A stretch of 8,212 bases of DNA from Methanobacteriaceae archaeon (GCA_017883605.1 JADGNH010000081.1:1-8212), one strand, 5' to 3'. Counted from the first letter of the stretch, positions 1-5,881 are shown. Translations and numbers: made by a program. The notes: generated by a model from the letters alone, not told the origin.

Positions 1-20
1 TAACTCACCTGTGAAATTCC

Positions 21-50
21 TTTTTATAAGATCATAACCATCTATAAATC
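21..50 (+). promoter_or_regulatory. Candidate TATA elements for the LpxH-like gene
   Basis: Two archaeal TATA-like stretches lie upstream of the first gene: TTTTTATAAG at 21-30, preceded by a GAAATTCC that could serve as a BRE, and CTATAAATC at 42-50. Transcription would then start roughly 25 bases further on and give a leader of about 45-65 bases. The sequence does not show which one is used, and AT-rich DNA yields such matches by chance. Confidence 0.35.
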
Positions 51-77
51 CACTGGGTCCATTAACTTAAATAACAC

Positions 78-95
78 ATTAACCATAAAGTTAAT
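78..95. repeat. Short dyad in the leader of the LpxH-like gene
   Basis: ATTAAC (78-83) and GTTAAT (90-95) form a perfect 6-bp inverted repeat with a 6-base spacer, ending about 10 bases before the GGGGA Shine-Dalgarno element. A third ATTAAC lies at 61-66. It could be an operator or a weak RNA hairpin. The arms are short and AT-rich, so chance is a real alternative. Confidence 0.3.
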
Positions 96-116
96 ATTAT
101 TAAATGGGGATTAAGC

Positions 117-866
117 ATGATTTTGGTAGTGTCTGACGTGCATCTGGGCTTTAATAAGTGTAACCGTGACGAATTTCTGGATTTTCTAAATAAATATCAA
201 GGTACAGAAATAGATCATCTGGTGCTTTTGGGGGATATCTTCGATTTTTGGAGATGCAACAATGCAGAGGTAGTTGAAAAAAACGATGACATAATGGTGA
301 AGATCAATGCTTTAAATGCAAAAAATATCCATTATATCGCCGGAAACCATGATTATTACTTATTAGATTTAAACAAAAGATATACATATCCCTTTATCGT
401 TTCTAAATACCTGAGGCTGGAGGAGGGGGAAAAAAGTTTCTTCTTTGTCCATGGTCATGAACTAGAGGCAATACTATGGGAATTCCCCACCTCATTAGAG
501 ACTTATGAAAAGCTCAGCAACCAAATGTGCTTTAATAAAGATGCCACAGGCCAAATTTTGAGTAAAATATGGGATATAAAGGGTTTTTTGGACAAACGCA
601 GATTTAGTAAAGATATGGATAAGGAACCAAATCAACGGAAAAATATAGATAAAGTTTACAATTTTGCAGTTTCCAGCGGTAAATACTTTCTTTTAGGAAT
701 GAAGCCGGATGAAAACCTGGTATTCGGCCACACCCATCGGCCGTTCATTAACCAGGATAAAACTGTGGTGAACACCGGATCCTGGGTTGATGAGCTGCCT
801 TCAAAGGATTATCAGAACAGTTACGTTGAAATTCAAGATGGACAAATAAAACTCAAATTTTTCTAA
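117..866 (+). CDS. LpxH-like calcineurin-fold metallophosphoesterase
   Basis: A 249-residue soluble phosphoesterase with the full set of dinuclear-metal motifs: DVH at 7-9, GDIFDFW at 39-45, GNHD at 76-79, HGH at 112-114 and GHTH at 204-207, followed by NTGSW at 219-223. The order, the GDxFDFW block and the length match the COG2908 group containing UDP-2,3-diacylglucosamine hydrolase (LpxH). Residues of about 115-195 form a helical insertion, likely a substrate lid. Archaea make no lipid A, so the LpxH reaction itself is improbable; another phosphodiester or pyrophosphate substrate is more likely, and I cannot name it. No signal peptide or membrane segment is seen, so it is probably cytoplasmic. 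The ATG at 117 is preceded by GGGGA at 106-110. The gene appears monocistronic, facing the minus-strand GyrI-like gene. Fold and metal dependence are secure; substrate is unknown. Confidence 0.9.
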   Translation: MILVVSDVHLGFNKCNRDEFLDFLNKYQGTEIDHLVLLGDIFDFWRCNNAEVVEKNDDIMVKINALNAKNIHYIAGNHDYYLLDLNKRYTYPFIVSKYLRLEEGEKSFFFVHGHELEAILWEFPTSLETYEKLSNQMCFNKDATGQILSKIWDIKGFLDKRRFSKDMDKEPNQRKNIDKVYNFAVSSGKYFLLGMKPDENLVFGHTHRPFINQDKTVVNTGSWVDELPSKDYQNSYVEIQDGQIKLKFF

Positions 867-935
867 ATTTAAGTTAAATTAGTTCTTCTAAATTTCAAGT
901 TAAATTTAAGTTCTTTCTGGATTTCAAGTTAAATT
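861..935 (+). repeat. Three imperfect tandem copies spanning the stop codon
   Basis: The end of the LpxH-like gene is repeated in its 3' region. Copy 1 at 861-880 contains the TAA stop. Copy 2 at 886-906 matches it except for one inserted C, and copy 3 at 915-935 differs from copy 2 at two positions. The period is about 25-29 bp and the core is ATTTCAAGTTAAATT. The units are AT-rich but too similar to be composition alone. Local slippage duplication is the simplest origin. Confidence 0.75.
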
Positions 936-949
936 TAAAAATCCTTTCT

Positions 950-963
950 AATCATTTTTTTTA
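950..963 (+). terminator. Oligo-T terminator candidate after the LpxH-like gene
   Basis: A run of eight T at 955-962 lies about 90 bases after the stop codon, downstream of the tandem repeats. Archaeal RNA polymerase terminates at oligo-T tracts without needing a hairpin, so this is a reasonable end for the transcript. Confidence 0.5.
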
Positions 964-1008
964 GTTAGTAAATATTACCTATCAAGTTTATTAAAGGTAA
1001 ATAAGACT

Positions 1009-1037
1009 AAAAATGTAAAAATAGTATCTTACATTTT
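1009..1037 (-). terminator. Hairpin plus T-rich terminator overlapping the GyrI-like stop codon
   Basis: AAAATGTAA (1010-1018) and TTACATTTT (1029-1037) are perfect 9-bp inverted arms with a 10-base spacer. On the minus strand the first arm holds the last codons and the TAA stop of the GyrI-like gene, and the second arm lies in a T-rich stretch (five T at 1017-1021 and at 1009-1013). It resembles a bacterial intrinsic terminator, though the stem is AT-rich; the T runs alone could suffice in archaea. Confidence 0.5.
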
Positions 1038-1490
1038 AATCACAGGAATCCTCACCTCGGTGAGCCATTCACTCTCTGGAGTCTCCATAGGATCGTTGAG
1101 ATAAGCTTCGGTGATGGGCCCCACAATATCATAACCATTTTCAACCGCATATCCCACTACTGCCTGAATTACAGGCCCTACCTTAGTGTAGGGTCCTTTG
1201 TGTATTGCTGCCAGGACTGTATGTTCGGGTATTTCCTTGAACCCCAGTTTACCTTCCTGCATAAATGCATCACCTTCAAATGAAAACCCTATCTCATATT
1301 GCAGTTTTTCCTCAGACACATCATCCGGGCTGTTGAAATAGGTCCCATACACCAGACCGGTCATCTTCAGACCTTTTTCCATTACCAGTTGCCCTACTTC
1401 CTGCATATGCTCTGGAATCTTCTCATAGCTGCCCCTATAGGGTATGTAGGCTACTTTTGCTTCTTCGATTCGTTTTTCTTTTATTTCCAT
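1029..1490 (-). CDS. GyrI-like (AraC effector-binding domain) small-molecule-binding protein
   Basis: This 153-residue protein consists only of a GyrI-like/AraC effector-binding domain. Family features are the opening strand with VAYIPYRGSYEKIPE (13-27), the HKGPY turn (97-101), and the segment VGPITEAYLNDP (123-134) before the closing strand TEVRIPV (144-150). The family binds drug-like or planar hydrophobic ligands, as in BmrR and Rob C-terminal domains; some stand-alone members hydrolyse cyanopyranyl toxins or bind gyrase. No DNA-binding domain is present, so it is not itself a transcription factor, although automated annotation may say AraC regulator. The ATG has an excellent Shine-Dalgarno element, GGGAGGG, at 1498-1504 on the minus strand. 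An inverted repeat around its promoter shares a half-site with the nitroreductase promoter, which suggests a common stress response. The ligand is unknown. Confidence 0.88.
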   Translation of the reverse strand: MEIKEKRIEEAKVAYIPYRGSYEKIPEHMQEVGQLVMEKGLKMTGLVYGTYFNSPDDVSEEKLQYEIGFSFEGDAFMQEGKLGFKEIPEHTVLAAIHKGPYTKVGPVIQAVVGYAVENGYDIVGPITEAYLNDPMETPESEWLTEVRIPVIKM

Positions 1491-1969
1491 GATGAAACCC
1501 TCCCAATATGTTAATTATTTATCTTTCAGTTATTATTTATTTTTCATTACTGAAAGTAAGTAAGAGGATTTAACAAATTAATTTAATTATAATAGTTATT
1601 TTAGTGACCCCCCAAAGGAATACCTTTATCCAATCTCAATACTAACCATACATTCTGTAAAGTTCAGTGCAAAAAAATTAAGAAAACAAGAAATAATAAA
1701 ATAAACATAAGAATAAATGAAATGTTATTAAACAATTTAAATAGTAATTAATCTAAATAACAATAAACCTGTTTAAATTCAATATCCTGGGTTACTAATA
1801 TCTTGTTTTGGGATACTTTAAGAAAAATAAACAGCATTTAGACCTTAAGATAGTTAGAAACGATTTTAAATAGTAAATTACTAATGGTAAATTACAAAAA
1901 ATAAACAATTTTAAGGTAATTTAAGTAAATAATGTCAATATAAACTCTTAGGCTAAATTTGGTGCCAAT
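1491..1969. other. AT-rich intergenic region between divergent genes
   Basis: This 479-bp gap separates the GyrI-like gene from the membrane-anchored phosphoesterase, so both promoters must lie in it. Besides the inverted repeat at 1523-1556 it holds a less AT-rich island at about 1604-1670. The 12-mer TTTAAATAGTAA occurs twice (1736-1747 and 1865-1876), and the odd-centred palindrome GTAAATTAC occurs twice 14 bp apart (1873-1881 and 1887-1895). I found no start codon with a credible Shine-Dalgarno site, no tRNA-like structure and no convincing small RNA. Confidence 0.6.
1523..1559 (-). promoter_or_regulatory. Inverted repeat flanking a TATA-like stretch, GyrI-like promoter
   Basis: CTTTCAGT (1523-1530) and ACTGAAAG (1549-1556) are perfect 8-bp inverted arms. 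The AT-only stretch between them reads AAATAAATAATAA on the minus strand and lies about 45 bases upstream of the start codon. If it is the TATA box, transcription would start near 1512 and the leader would just include the Shine-Dalgarno site. Arms flanking a TATA box are well placed for a repressor operator. TACTGAAAGT at 1548-1557 recurs at 4008-4017 in front of the nitroreductase. Confidence 0.45.
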
Positions 1970-2776
1970 ATGTTAAAAAAATTAATCCTGGTCCTCTTTA
2001 TCATAGCGACCTTTTTCATAGCTGACTCCCTGGTGGAACCTTACCTTATTGAAACCAAGGAAGTGGTGATTGAATCAGACCAGATCCCAGCAGACTTTGA
2101 TGGTAAAAAAATAGTTTTTCTAAGTGATATTCATTACGGCCCATTTTTTGATAAAGGAAGGTTAGAAAGCCTGGTGAATCAAACCAACGCTTTAAATCCT
2201 GATATGATTTTGCTGGGCGGAGATTATGTGACAAACGATCCTGCATATGTTGGGCCGGCCTTCGCATCTTTATCCAAACTGAAAGCCCCGTTAGGTGTTT
2301 ATGGTGTTTTAGGAAATAACGACCCGGAAAATTCGACCATTAAAGCCATGTCCCAGGTAGGGATAACCTATATTGGTAATAGGGGTATCTGGATTGGAGA
2401 TAACAGTTCAAGAATTCGAATTGGAGGGGTGGGAGATTTAGACACCGATGTTCCGAATCAGGGAGCCACCACACTGGCAGCTAATGAAGGTGATTTCGTA
2501 ATGCTGGTATCCCATAAACCCGAATTTTTTCCACAGGTGAAACAATCCAAAGTGGACGTGATGCTTTCCGGACACACCCACGGGGGACAGTTTACCATTT
2601 TTGGACTGTGGGCACCTTTTTATGATTCCAAATATGGGCAAAAGTATTTGAGCGGTGTGATGAAGGTTAATAACACCACTCTAATTGTGAGTAATGGTAT
2701 TGGCACAGTTACAGCACCTGTAAGGTTTTTTGCACGGCCTCAGATCATTGTAGTAAAATTAAAAAAGAAGAGCTGA
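1970..2776 (+). CDS. Membrane-anchored YkuE/YaeI-type metallophosphoesterase
   Basis: A 268-residue protein with a short basic start (KK at 3-4) and one hydrophobic helix at about 5-22, followed by a metallophosphoesterase domain. The helix is probably an uncleaved anchor that places the domain outside the cytoplasm. Motifs in order are DIH (53-55), GGD (83-85), GNND (115-118), SHKPE (181-185) and GHTHGGQ (201-207). The final GHTHGGQ with the SHxPE block is typical of the YkuE/YaeI family, some members of which act on lipid-linked or envelope phosphates; the substrate here is unknown. The odd feature is GNND: the usual GNHD histidine, which aids catalysis, is asparagine (AAC at 2318-2320). 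The metal-binding Asn and Asp remain. The ATG at 1970 follows a weak GGTG at 1961-1964. It stands alone between two minus-strand genes. Confidence 0.88.
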   Translation: MLKKLILVLFIIATFFIADSLVEPYLIETKEVVIESDQIPADFDGKKIVFLSDIHYGPFFDKGRLESLVNQTNALNPDMILLGGDYVTNDPAYVGPAFASLSKLKAPLGVYGVLGNNDPENSTIKAMSQVGITYIGNRGIWIGDNSSRIRIGGVGDLDTDVPNQGATTLAANEGDFVMLVSHKPEFFPQVKQSKVDVMLSGHTHGGQFTIFGLWAPFYDSKYGQKYLSGVMKVNNTTLIVSNGIGTVTAPVRFFARPQIIVVKLKKKS

Positions 2777-2802
2777 TATAGAGCCCCTTATCGTCCCTAA
2801 AT

Positions 2803-2809
2803 AAAAAAA
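2803..2809 (-). terminator. Possible oligo-T terminator for the NYN gene
   Basis: Seven A on the + strand give seven T on the minus strand, about 140 bases beyond the stop of the NYN-domain gene. It is the longest T run in its downstream region. Assignment is positional only, since the two genes converge here. Confidence 0.3.
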
Positions 2810-2830
2810 GTAAAGGTTTTAAAACTTAAC

Positions 2831-2901
2831 TGATGCCATTCCTGCAATTATTGATGCCAATCCTGTCAAATTCTTAATTTTAATGCTAAATTCCTAATTT
2901 T
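2831..2901 (+). repeat. Two adjacent pairs of imperfect direct repeats
   Basis: In the convergent gap, TGATGCCATTCCTG (2831-2844) is followed by TGATGCCAATCCTG (2852-2865), a 21-bp period with one mismatch. Directly after, AAATTCTTAATTTT (2868-2881) is followed by AAATTCCTAATTTT (2888-2901), a 20-bp period with one mismatch. Both pairs look like local duplications. No function is evident; they lie between the 3' ends of two converging genes. Confidence 0.65.
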
Positions 2902-2948
2902 GATAAAGTTAATAATTGGATAAGTTCTTAATCTGCTAACAGTTCCCT

Positions 2949-3446
2949 TTACACCGTTCCGTGGGGTTGTTGATGTTTTTTCAGGACTATGGTGCTGTCT
3001 GCAGAATTTTTAAGGGCTACGCTGAAACCAGGTTCGGCGCCGATGACTATGGTTTCTTTTCCGTTTTCCTTAGCAATATTTATTAAAGGTAAAAAATCAG
3101 TGTTACGAGTCATAAGGGCGATTACATCAATGTTGGGGTTGTAAGTAGCTTCAAATGCCTCAACAGCCATTTGGACATCTATGTCCCCTGCTACAATTAC
3201 AGGTGATAAACCTTGGTTAACTATGGCTTCAATGAGCTTGTTGGATGCATACTGGTTAAGGAATACCTTTCCAACCTTTATTTTACCATATTCAGCAACT
3301 ATCTCTTTTACCAGATCCAGATCAAAACCGAATTCCTTTCGGAGCATGTTGGGTCCATCTATTAATAAACCCACATTTTTATCACCGGAATCCCTTCTAA
3401 GGGTAAGATATTCTTTAAATGAACTTAATTTCTCTAATTTGCGCAT
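2949..3446 (-). CDS. TIGR00288-type NYN-domain protein, putative PIN-like ribonuclease
   Basis: A 165-residue protein of the archaeal TIGR00288 type with a NYN (LabA/DUF88) domain, a PIN-like nuclease fold. Key acidic positions are visible: LLIDGPNML (27-35, D30 and N33), AGDIDVQMAVEAFEA (86-100, D88 and D90) and TRNTDFLPLI (113-122, D117). The closing GKETIVIGAEPGFSVALKNSADS is characteristic of this archaeal group. The family is thought to cut RNA with a divalent metal, but I know of no defined substrate for this subgroup. In the third motif N115 stands where related proteins often have D; the main acidic residue D117 is kept. A short basic helix (1-18) precedes the domain. The ATG has a strong Shine-Dalgarno element, GGAGGAG, at 3453-3459 on the minus strand. 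It is transcribed alone. Confidence 0.88.
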   Translation of the reverse strand: MRKLEKLSSFKEYLTLRRDSGDKNVGLLIDGPNMLRKEFGFDLDLVKEIVAEYGKIKVGKVFLNQYASNKLIEAIVNQGLSPVIVAGDIDVQMAVEAFEATYNPNIDVIALMTRNTDFLPLINIAKENGKETIVIGAEPGFSVALKNSADSTIVLKKHQQPHGTV

Positions 3447-3481
3447 ATTTTTCTCCTCCGGAGTTTTTCATCATAAATCAA

Positions 3482-3500
3482 GCCAGGTTTATTTCCTGGC
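3482..3500 (-). promoter_or_regulatory. GC-rich hairpin in the NYN gene leader
   Basis: GCCAGG (3482-3487) and CCTGGC (3495-3500) are perfect 6-bp arms around a 7-base AT loop, about 36-54 bases upstream of the NYN start codon. Five of six pairs in each arm are G-C, in otherwise very AT-rich DNA, which makes chance less likely. It could be a leader-RNA hairpin or a protein-binding dyad. Since the gene encodes a putative ribonuclease, autoregulation through this hairpin is possible but speculative. Confidence 0.5.
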
Positions 3501-3964
3501 GAACAATCTAAATTATTCAAGTACAAGTTAATCTTTGGAATTTATTTCATATACAAAGTTCCGTGTAAGAATTATTATTCTTTATTTAATAAGTGTATTA
3601 TATAGCTATGCCAAAATTAGACCCAAATTATACCACCACATATAGCAATTTATTATATGTTGTTAATCCTTTATATATCCATTTAAACCTCAGACAAGAT
3701 TACAAAAAGTTAATTCATTAAGAAGAAATTATTTAAAAAATTCTATTTTTAATCATTTTAAAAATTCATTAAAGGATTAAAGACTCTCAGAAGTTCATAT
3801 AGATCTTTATTAAGTTCTTTAAATGTTTATTGGAATTTTTTGGATTATTAATTAAAAAATTACCGGTTATAATCATTTTTATAATTTAAAAATCATTTTT
3901 CAATTAACCATTTTTACTTTAGCATTAGCTGAATTTTTCTAATGAAACAGATTTTAACCAAACC

Positions 3965-3973
3965 TTTATAAAT
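3965..3973 (+). promoter_or_regulatory. TATA box of the nitroreductase cluster
   Basis: TTTATAAAT preceded by CCAAACC gives a good archaeal BRE-TATA arrangement. Its spacing predicts a start of transcription near 3994, at the left edge of the dyad at 3994-4019, and a leader of about 65 bases ending in a strong Shine-Dalgarno site. This is the most convincing promoter in the window. Confidence 0.6.
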
Positions 3974-3993
3974 GATCCACACCATGTTATTCT

Positions 3994-4019
3994 TAACTTT
4001 CATAGAATACTGAAAGTTA
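3994..4019 (+). promoter_or_regulatory. 26-bp dyad, putative operator of the nitroreductase cluster
   Basis: TAACTTTCA (3994-4002) and TGAAAGTTA (4011-4019) are perfect 9-bp arms with an 8-base spacer, placed where transcription should begin. Size and symmetry suit a dimeric winged-helix repressor, and a GbsR/MarR-like regulator is the next gene but one. TACTGAAAGT at 4008-4017 is identical to 1548-1557 upstream of the GyrI-like gene. The dyad is seen; its role and the protein that binds it are inferred. Confidence 0.6.
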
Positions 4020-4059
4020 TAAAAATAATGAATGTTTGTGTAAGTGGAGGTGAAAAAAA

Positions 4060-4611
4060 ATGAATGAAGTCCTAGATACCATAAAAAGTAGAAGAAGCGT
4101 ACGGCAGTACCTTCCAGAACAAATTAAAGATGAAGAACTGAATAAAATTTTAGAATCCGCCATATATGCACCCAGCGGGCACAATGATCAGTCCTGGTAC
4201 TTCACTATAATCCAAGATAAGGATTTAATCAACCAGATCAGCGACGGTGCCAAGGCCGTTATGAGGGAAATGGATGTAAAATGGATAGCCCAGATGGGAG
4301 CCATGGAAGACCTCCACATCTTTTACCGAGCACCTGCCGCCATAATAATATCTGGAAAGAAAGACGCAGTTACCCCCATGGTAGACTGCGCAGCAGCGGT
4401 GCAAAATATGCTTCTGGCAGCGGAAAGTATGGACATCGGATCCTGCTGGATTGGATTTGCCAAATTCTTCTTCCTCAACCCGGAAAACATGGAAAAATTC
4501 AGTATTCCTCAGGGATATGAAGTCCATTTCGGGGTGTCTTTAGGATACAAGGTTAGGAAAAATCCTGATGCCCTGGAAAGGAATAAAAATGTATTCAACT
4601 ATTTCAAATAG
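4060..4611 (+). CDS. FMN-dependent nitroreductase family protein
   Basis: A 183-residue single-domain nitroreductase. FMN-contacting motifs are visible: SRRSVRQY (10-17), the PSGHNDQSW loop (38-46), and the GSCWIG segment (127-132) near the flavin. The region DCAAAVQNMLLAAESMDIGSCWIG is the usual long central helix and following strand. Such enzymes work as dimers with FMN and reduce nitro compounds, quinones or other electrophiles with NAD(P)H, or in anaerobes with other carriers; the substrate cannot be told from sequence. Length is normal for the short archaeal group. The ATG has a full Shine-Dalgarno element, GGAGGTGA, at 4046-4053. It is the first gene of a + strand cluster with its own TATA box and dyad, and the regulator follows 81 bases later, suggesting inducible expression. 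Confidence 0.92.
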   Translation: MNEVLDTIKSRRSVRQYLPEQIKDEELNKILESAIYAPSGHNDQSWYFTIIQDKDLINQISDGAKAVMREMDVKWIAQMGAMEDLHIFYRAPAAIIISGKKDAVTPMVDCAAAVQNMLLAAESMDIGSCWIGFAKFFFLNPENMEKFSIPQGYEVHFGVSLGYKVRKNPDALERNKNVFNYFK

Positions 4612-4624
4612 GCCTGAGAAATGG

Positions 4625-4632
4625 GTTTTTTG
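4625..4632 (+). terminator. Weak oligo-T site after the nitroreductase
   Basis: Six T at 4626-4631 lie 15 bases after the nitroreductase stop, and a TATA-like ATATTTAAAA follows at 4651-4660, about 35 bases before the regulator's start codon. Together they allow the nitroreductase and regulator to be separate transcripts, or to have partial read-through. Neither signal is strong. Confidence 0.3.
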
Positions 4633-4692
4633 AGGTATATGATGCAGGAAATATTTAAAAGCATGAAGAGATGAAGAAAAAAATTTGATAAC

Positions 4693-5187
4693 ATGAAGAA
4701 AATAAGAGACTCCCCCAAAGAAGAATTCAAAGAAGTGGTATATGAAAGCTCGAAAGCTCTTGGACTGGATGATTTCCCATCCAGACTAATATCCGTCCTG
4801 CAAAGTGAACCCGGAGAAATATCTCTAGGTGAACTTGCCGAAATTACTGGATACAGTCTTTCTGGCCTTAGTACCACCGTTAAAGCTATGGAAGAAAGGC
4901 AGATGGTTAAGCGGTTTAAAAAACCAAAATCCAGAAAGATCTACGTTTTAATGAATAAAAACATAACTTCCTTCTTTATTGAACTGCAGAAAAAAAGATA
5001 TGAACAAAGTGTTCTGCCCTCCTTAGAGAAAATTCCAGCCATAATTGAAAAATATAAAGACATTGAAAATTCCCGGGAAGAATTAGAAATAATAGAAGAT
5101 TATTACCAGCAGACCCTATTCTTGGCAGCAGAAAGTAGAAAATTTATTCAATCTCTGGAGAATGGGTTAAAAGAGCTGAAAAAATGA
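4693..5187 (+). CDS. GbsR/MarR-like winged-helix transcriptional regulator
   Basis: A 164-residue protein with an N-terminal winged helix and a helical C-terminal part. Residues of about 22-90 fit the GbsR (COG1510) layout: LGLDDFPSRLISVL (23-36), then ISLGELAEITGYSLSGLSTTVKAMEE (43-68) as the helix-turn-helix, then the basic wing VKRFKKPKSRKIYVL (72-86). Residues 95-164 are rich in E, K, L and I and probably form the dimerising helices. Relatives repress transport or stress genes in response to small ligands. Its position between the nitroreductase and the MBL-fold gene makes it the likely controller of this cluster, perhaps through the dyad at 3994-4019. ATG at 4693 is the only sensible start: an in-frame TGA lies 18 bases upstream, and upstream ATGs run into stops. 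The Shine-Dalgarno match (TGAT) is weak. Confidence 0.85.
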   Translation: MKKIRDSPKEEFKEVVYESSKALGLDDFPSRLISVLQSEPGEISLGELAEITGYSLSGLSTTVKAMEERQMVKRFKKPKSRKIYVLMNKNITSFFIELQKKRYEQSVLPSLEKIPAIIEKYKDIENSREELEIIEDYYQQTLFLAAESRKFIQSLENGLKELKK

Positions 5188-5197
5188 ACTAAATTAA

Positions 5198-5205
5198 GAG
5201 GTGAT
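5198..5205 (+). promoter_or_regulatory. Shine-Dalgarno site that fixes the MBL-fold start
   Basis: GAGGTGAT is an excellent match to the archaeal 16S 3' end and lies 4 bases before the ATG at 5210. The GTG at 5201 is part of this element, so it is not the start codon even though it is in frame. Confidence 0.75.
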
Positions 5206-5209
5206 AAAA

Positions 5210-5881
5210 ATGGAAGTTTATCCAGGAATACACGAGATTAGCCGGGTTTCTAATAGTTACCTGGTCATGGGAGATGAGATAATGCTCATAGACACCGGGA
5301 TGCCGGGTAATTCCGGTAAAATAATTGGTTATCTAAAAAACACCTTGAAACATGACTCTCAGGATATAAAGACTATCGTGATAACCCATCATCATTTTGA
5401 CCATGTGGGAAGTCTGGACAGGCTCAAAGAAATTACCGGAGCTCGGGTGGGAGTTCACCGTGCCGACGCAGATTACGTTTCCGGGAAAAAAGAACAAGAA
5501 GGCCCGGCCTTTATGCGGATAATTATAGGTCTGTTGAAGTTAATTTACAGGACCAAACCGGTAGAAGCAGATATCCTGCTGGAGGACGGGGATGAAATAG
5601 ATGATTACCAGGTTATCCACACTCCAGGCCATACCCCCGGAAGTATCTGCTTATATAGCCCAAAAAATAAGGTTATTTTTGTTGGCGATAACCTCAGATG
5701 CTCTAAAGGAAAAATTGACGGACCAGATCCCAGACTTCTGCCGGAACCAGAACAGTTTAAAGAATCCATTAAAAAACTGGCAGATCTGGATATTGAAGTG
5801 ATTTTAAGCGGGCACAGTCCACCAATAACAACTGCAGCTTCTGAGAAATTAAAAGAATATATAGAAAGTCTTAAGTCCTAA
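5210..5881 (+). CDS. Metallo-beta-lactamase-fold hydrolase
   Basis: A 223-residue MBL-fold hydrolase with all metal ligands in place: THHHFDH at 59-65 (H60, H62, D64, H65), H141 in the HTPGHTPGS loop (137-145), D160 in VGDNL and H202 in LSGHSP. The set predicts a dinuclear metal centre. The fold covers thioesterases such as glyoxalase II, lactonases, beta-lactamases and others; nothing visible picks one. Residues 98-118 contain an IIIGLLKLIY hydrophobic patch that may line the substrate entrance. No signal peptide is present, so it is likely cytoplasmic. It begins 22 bases after the regulator's stop, so the two are almost certainly co-transcribed. In a cluster with flavin reductases it may remove thioester or lactone products, but this is inference from context only. 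Confidence 0.9.
   Translation: MEVYPGIHEISRVSNSYLVMGDEIMLIDTGMPGNSGKIIGYLKNTLKHDSQDIKTIVITHHHFDHVGSLDRLKEITGARVGVHRADADYVSGKKEQEGPAFMRIIIGLLKLIYRTKPVEADILLEDGDEIDDYQVIHTPGHTPGSICLYSPKNKVIFVGDNLRCSKGKIDGPDPRLLPEPEQFKESIKKLADLDIEVILSGHSPPITTAASEKLKEYIESLKS

Larger units (their letters stand above)
3447..4059. other. Long AT-rich intergenic region
   Basis: This 613-bp gap lies between the divergent NYN and nitroreductase genes. The NYN leader hairpin is near its left end and the nitroreductase promoter and dyad are at the right end (3965-4053). Between them are an ACATATA/TATATGT dyad (3638-3644 and 3654-3660), AAGAAT/ATTCTT (3567-3572 and 3577-3582), and the repeat AATCATTTTT at 3871-3880 and 3891-3900, with a variant at 3906-3915. 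A 38-codon ATG frame at 3608 has no Shine-Dalgarno site. I see no RNA gene. Confidence 0.6.

Noticed and set aside
861..935. CRISPR-like array
   Set aside because: Only three imperfect AT-rich units, without uniform spacers and overlapping a stop codon; no cas gene nearby.
1029..1490. Calling the GyrI-like protein an AraC-family transcription factor
   Set aside because: It has only the effector-binding domain; no helix-turn-helix is present.
1604..1670. Small RNA in the less AT-rich island
   Set aside because: Only a 5-bp inverted repeat (AAAGG/CCTTT) is seen, with no clear promoter or T run; composition alone is not enough.
3608..3724. ATG frame of 38 codons in the long intergenic region
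   Set aside because: No Shine-Dalgarno element, AT-driven composition with no recognisable motif, and no neighbour to suggest a role.
4225..4527. Minus-strand open frame of about 100 codons inside the nitroreductase
   Set aside because: It is antisense to a clearly recognised enzyme, resembles no family, and exists because of the codon pattern of the real gene.
5201..5209. GTG as start of the MBL-fold protein, three residues longer
   Set aside because: The GTG is part of the Shine-Dalgarno sequence GAGGTGAT; ATG at 5210 is correctly spaced from it.
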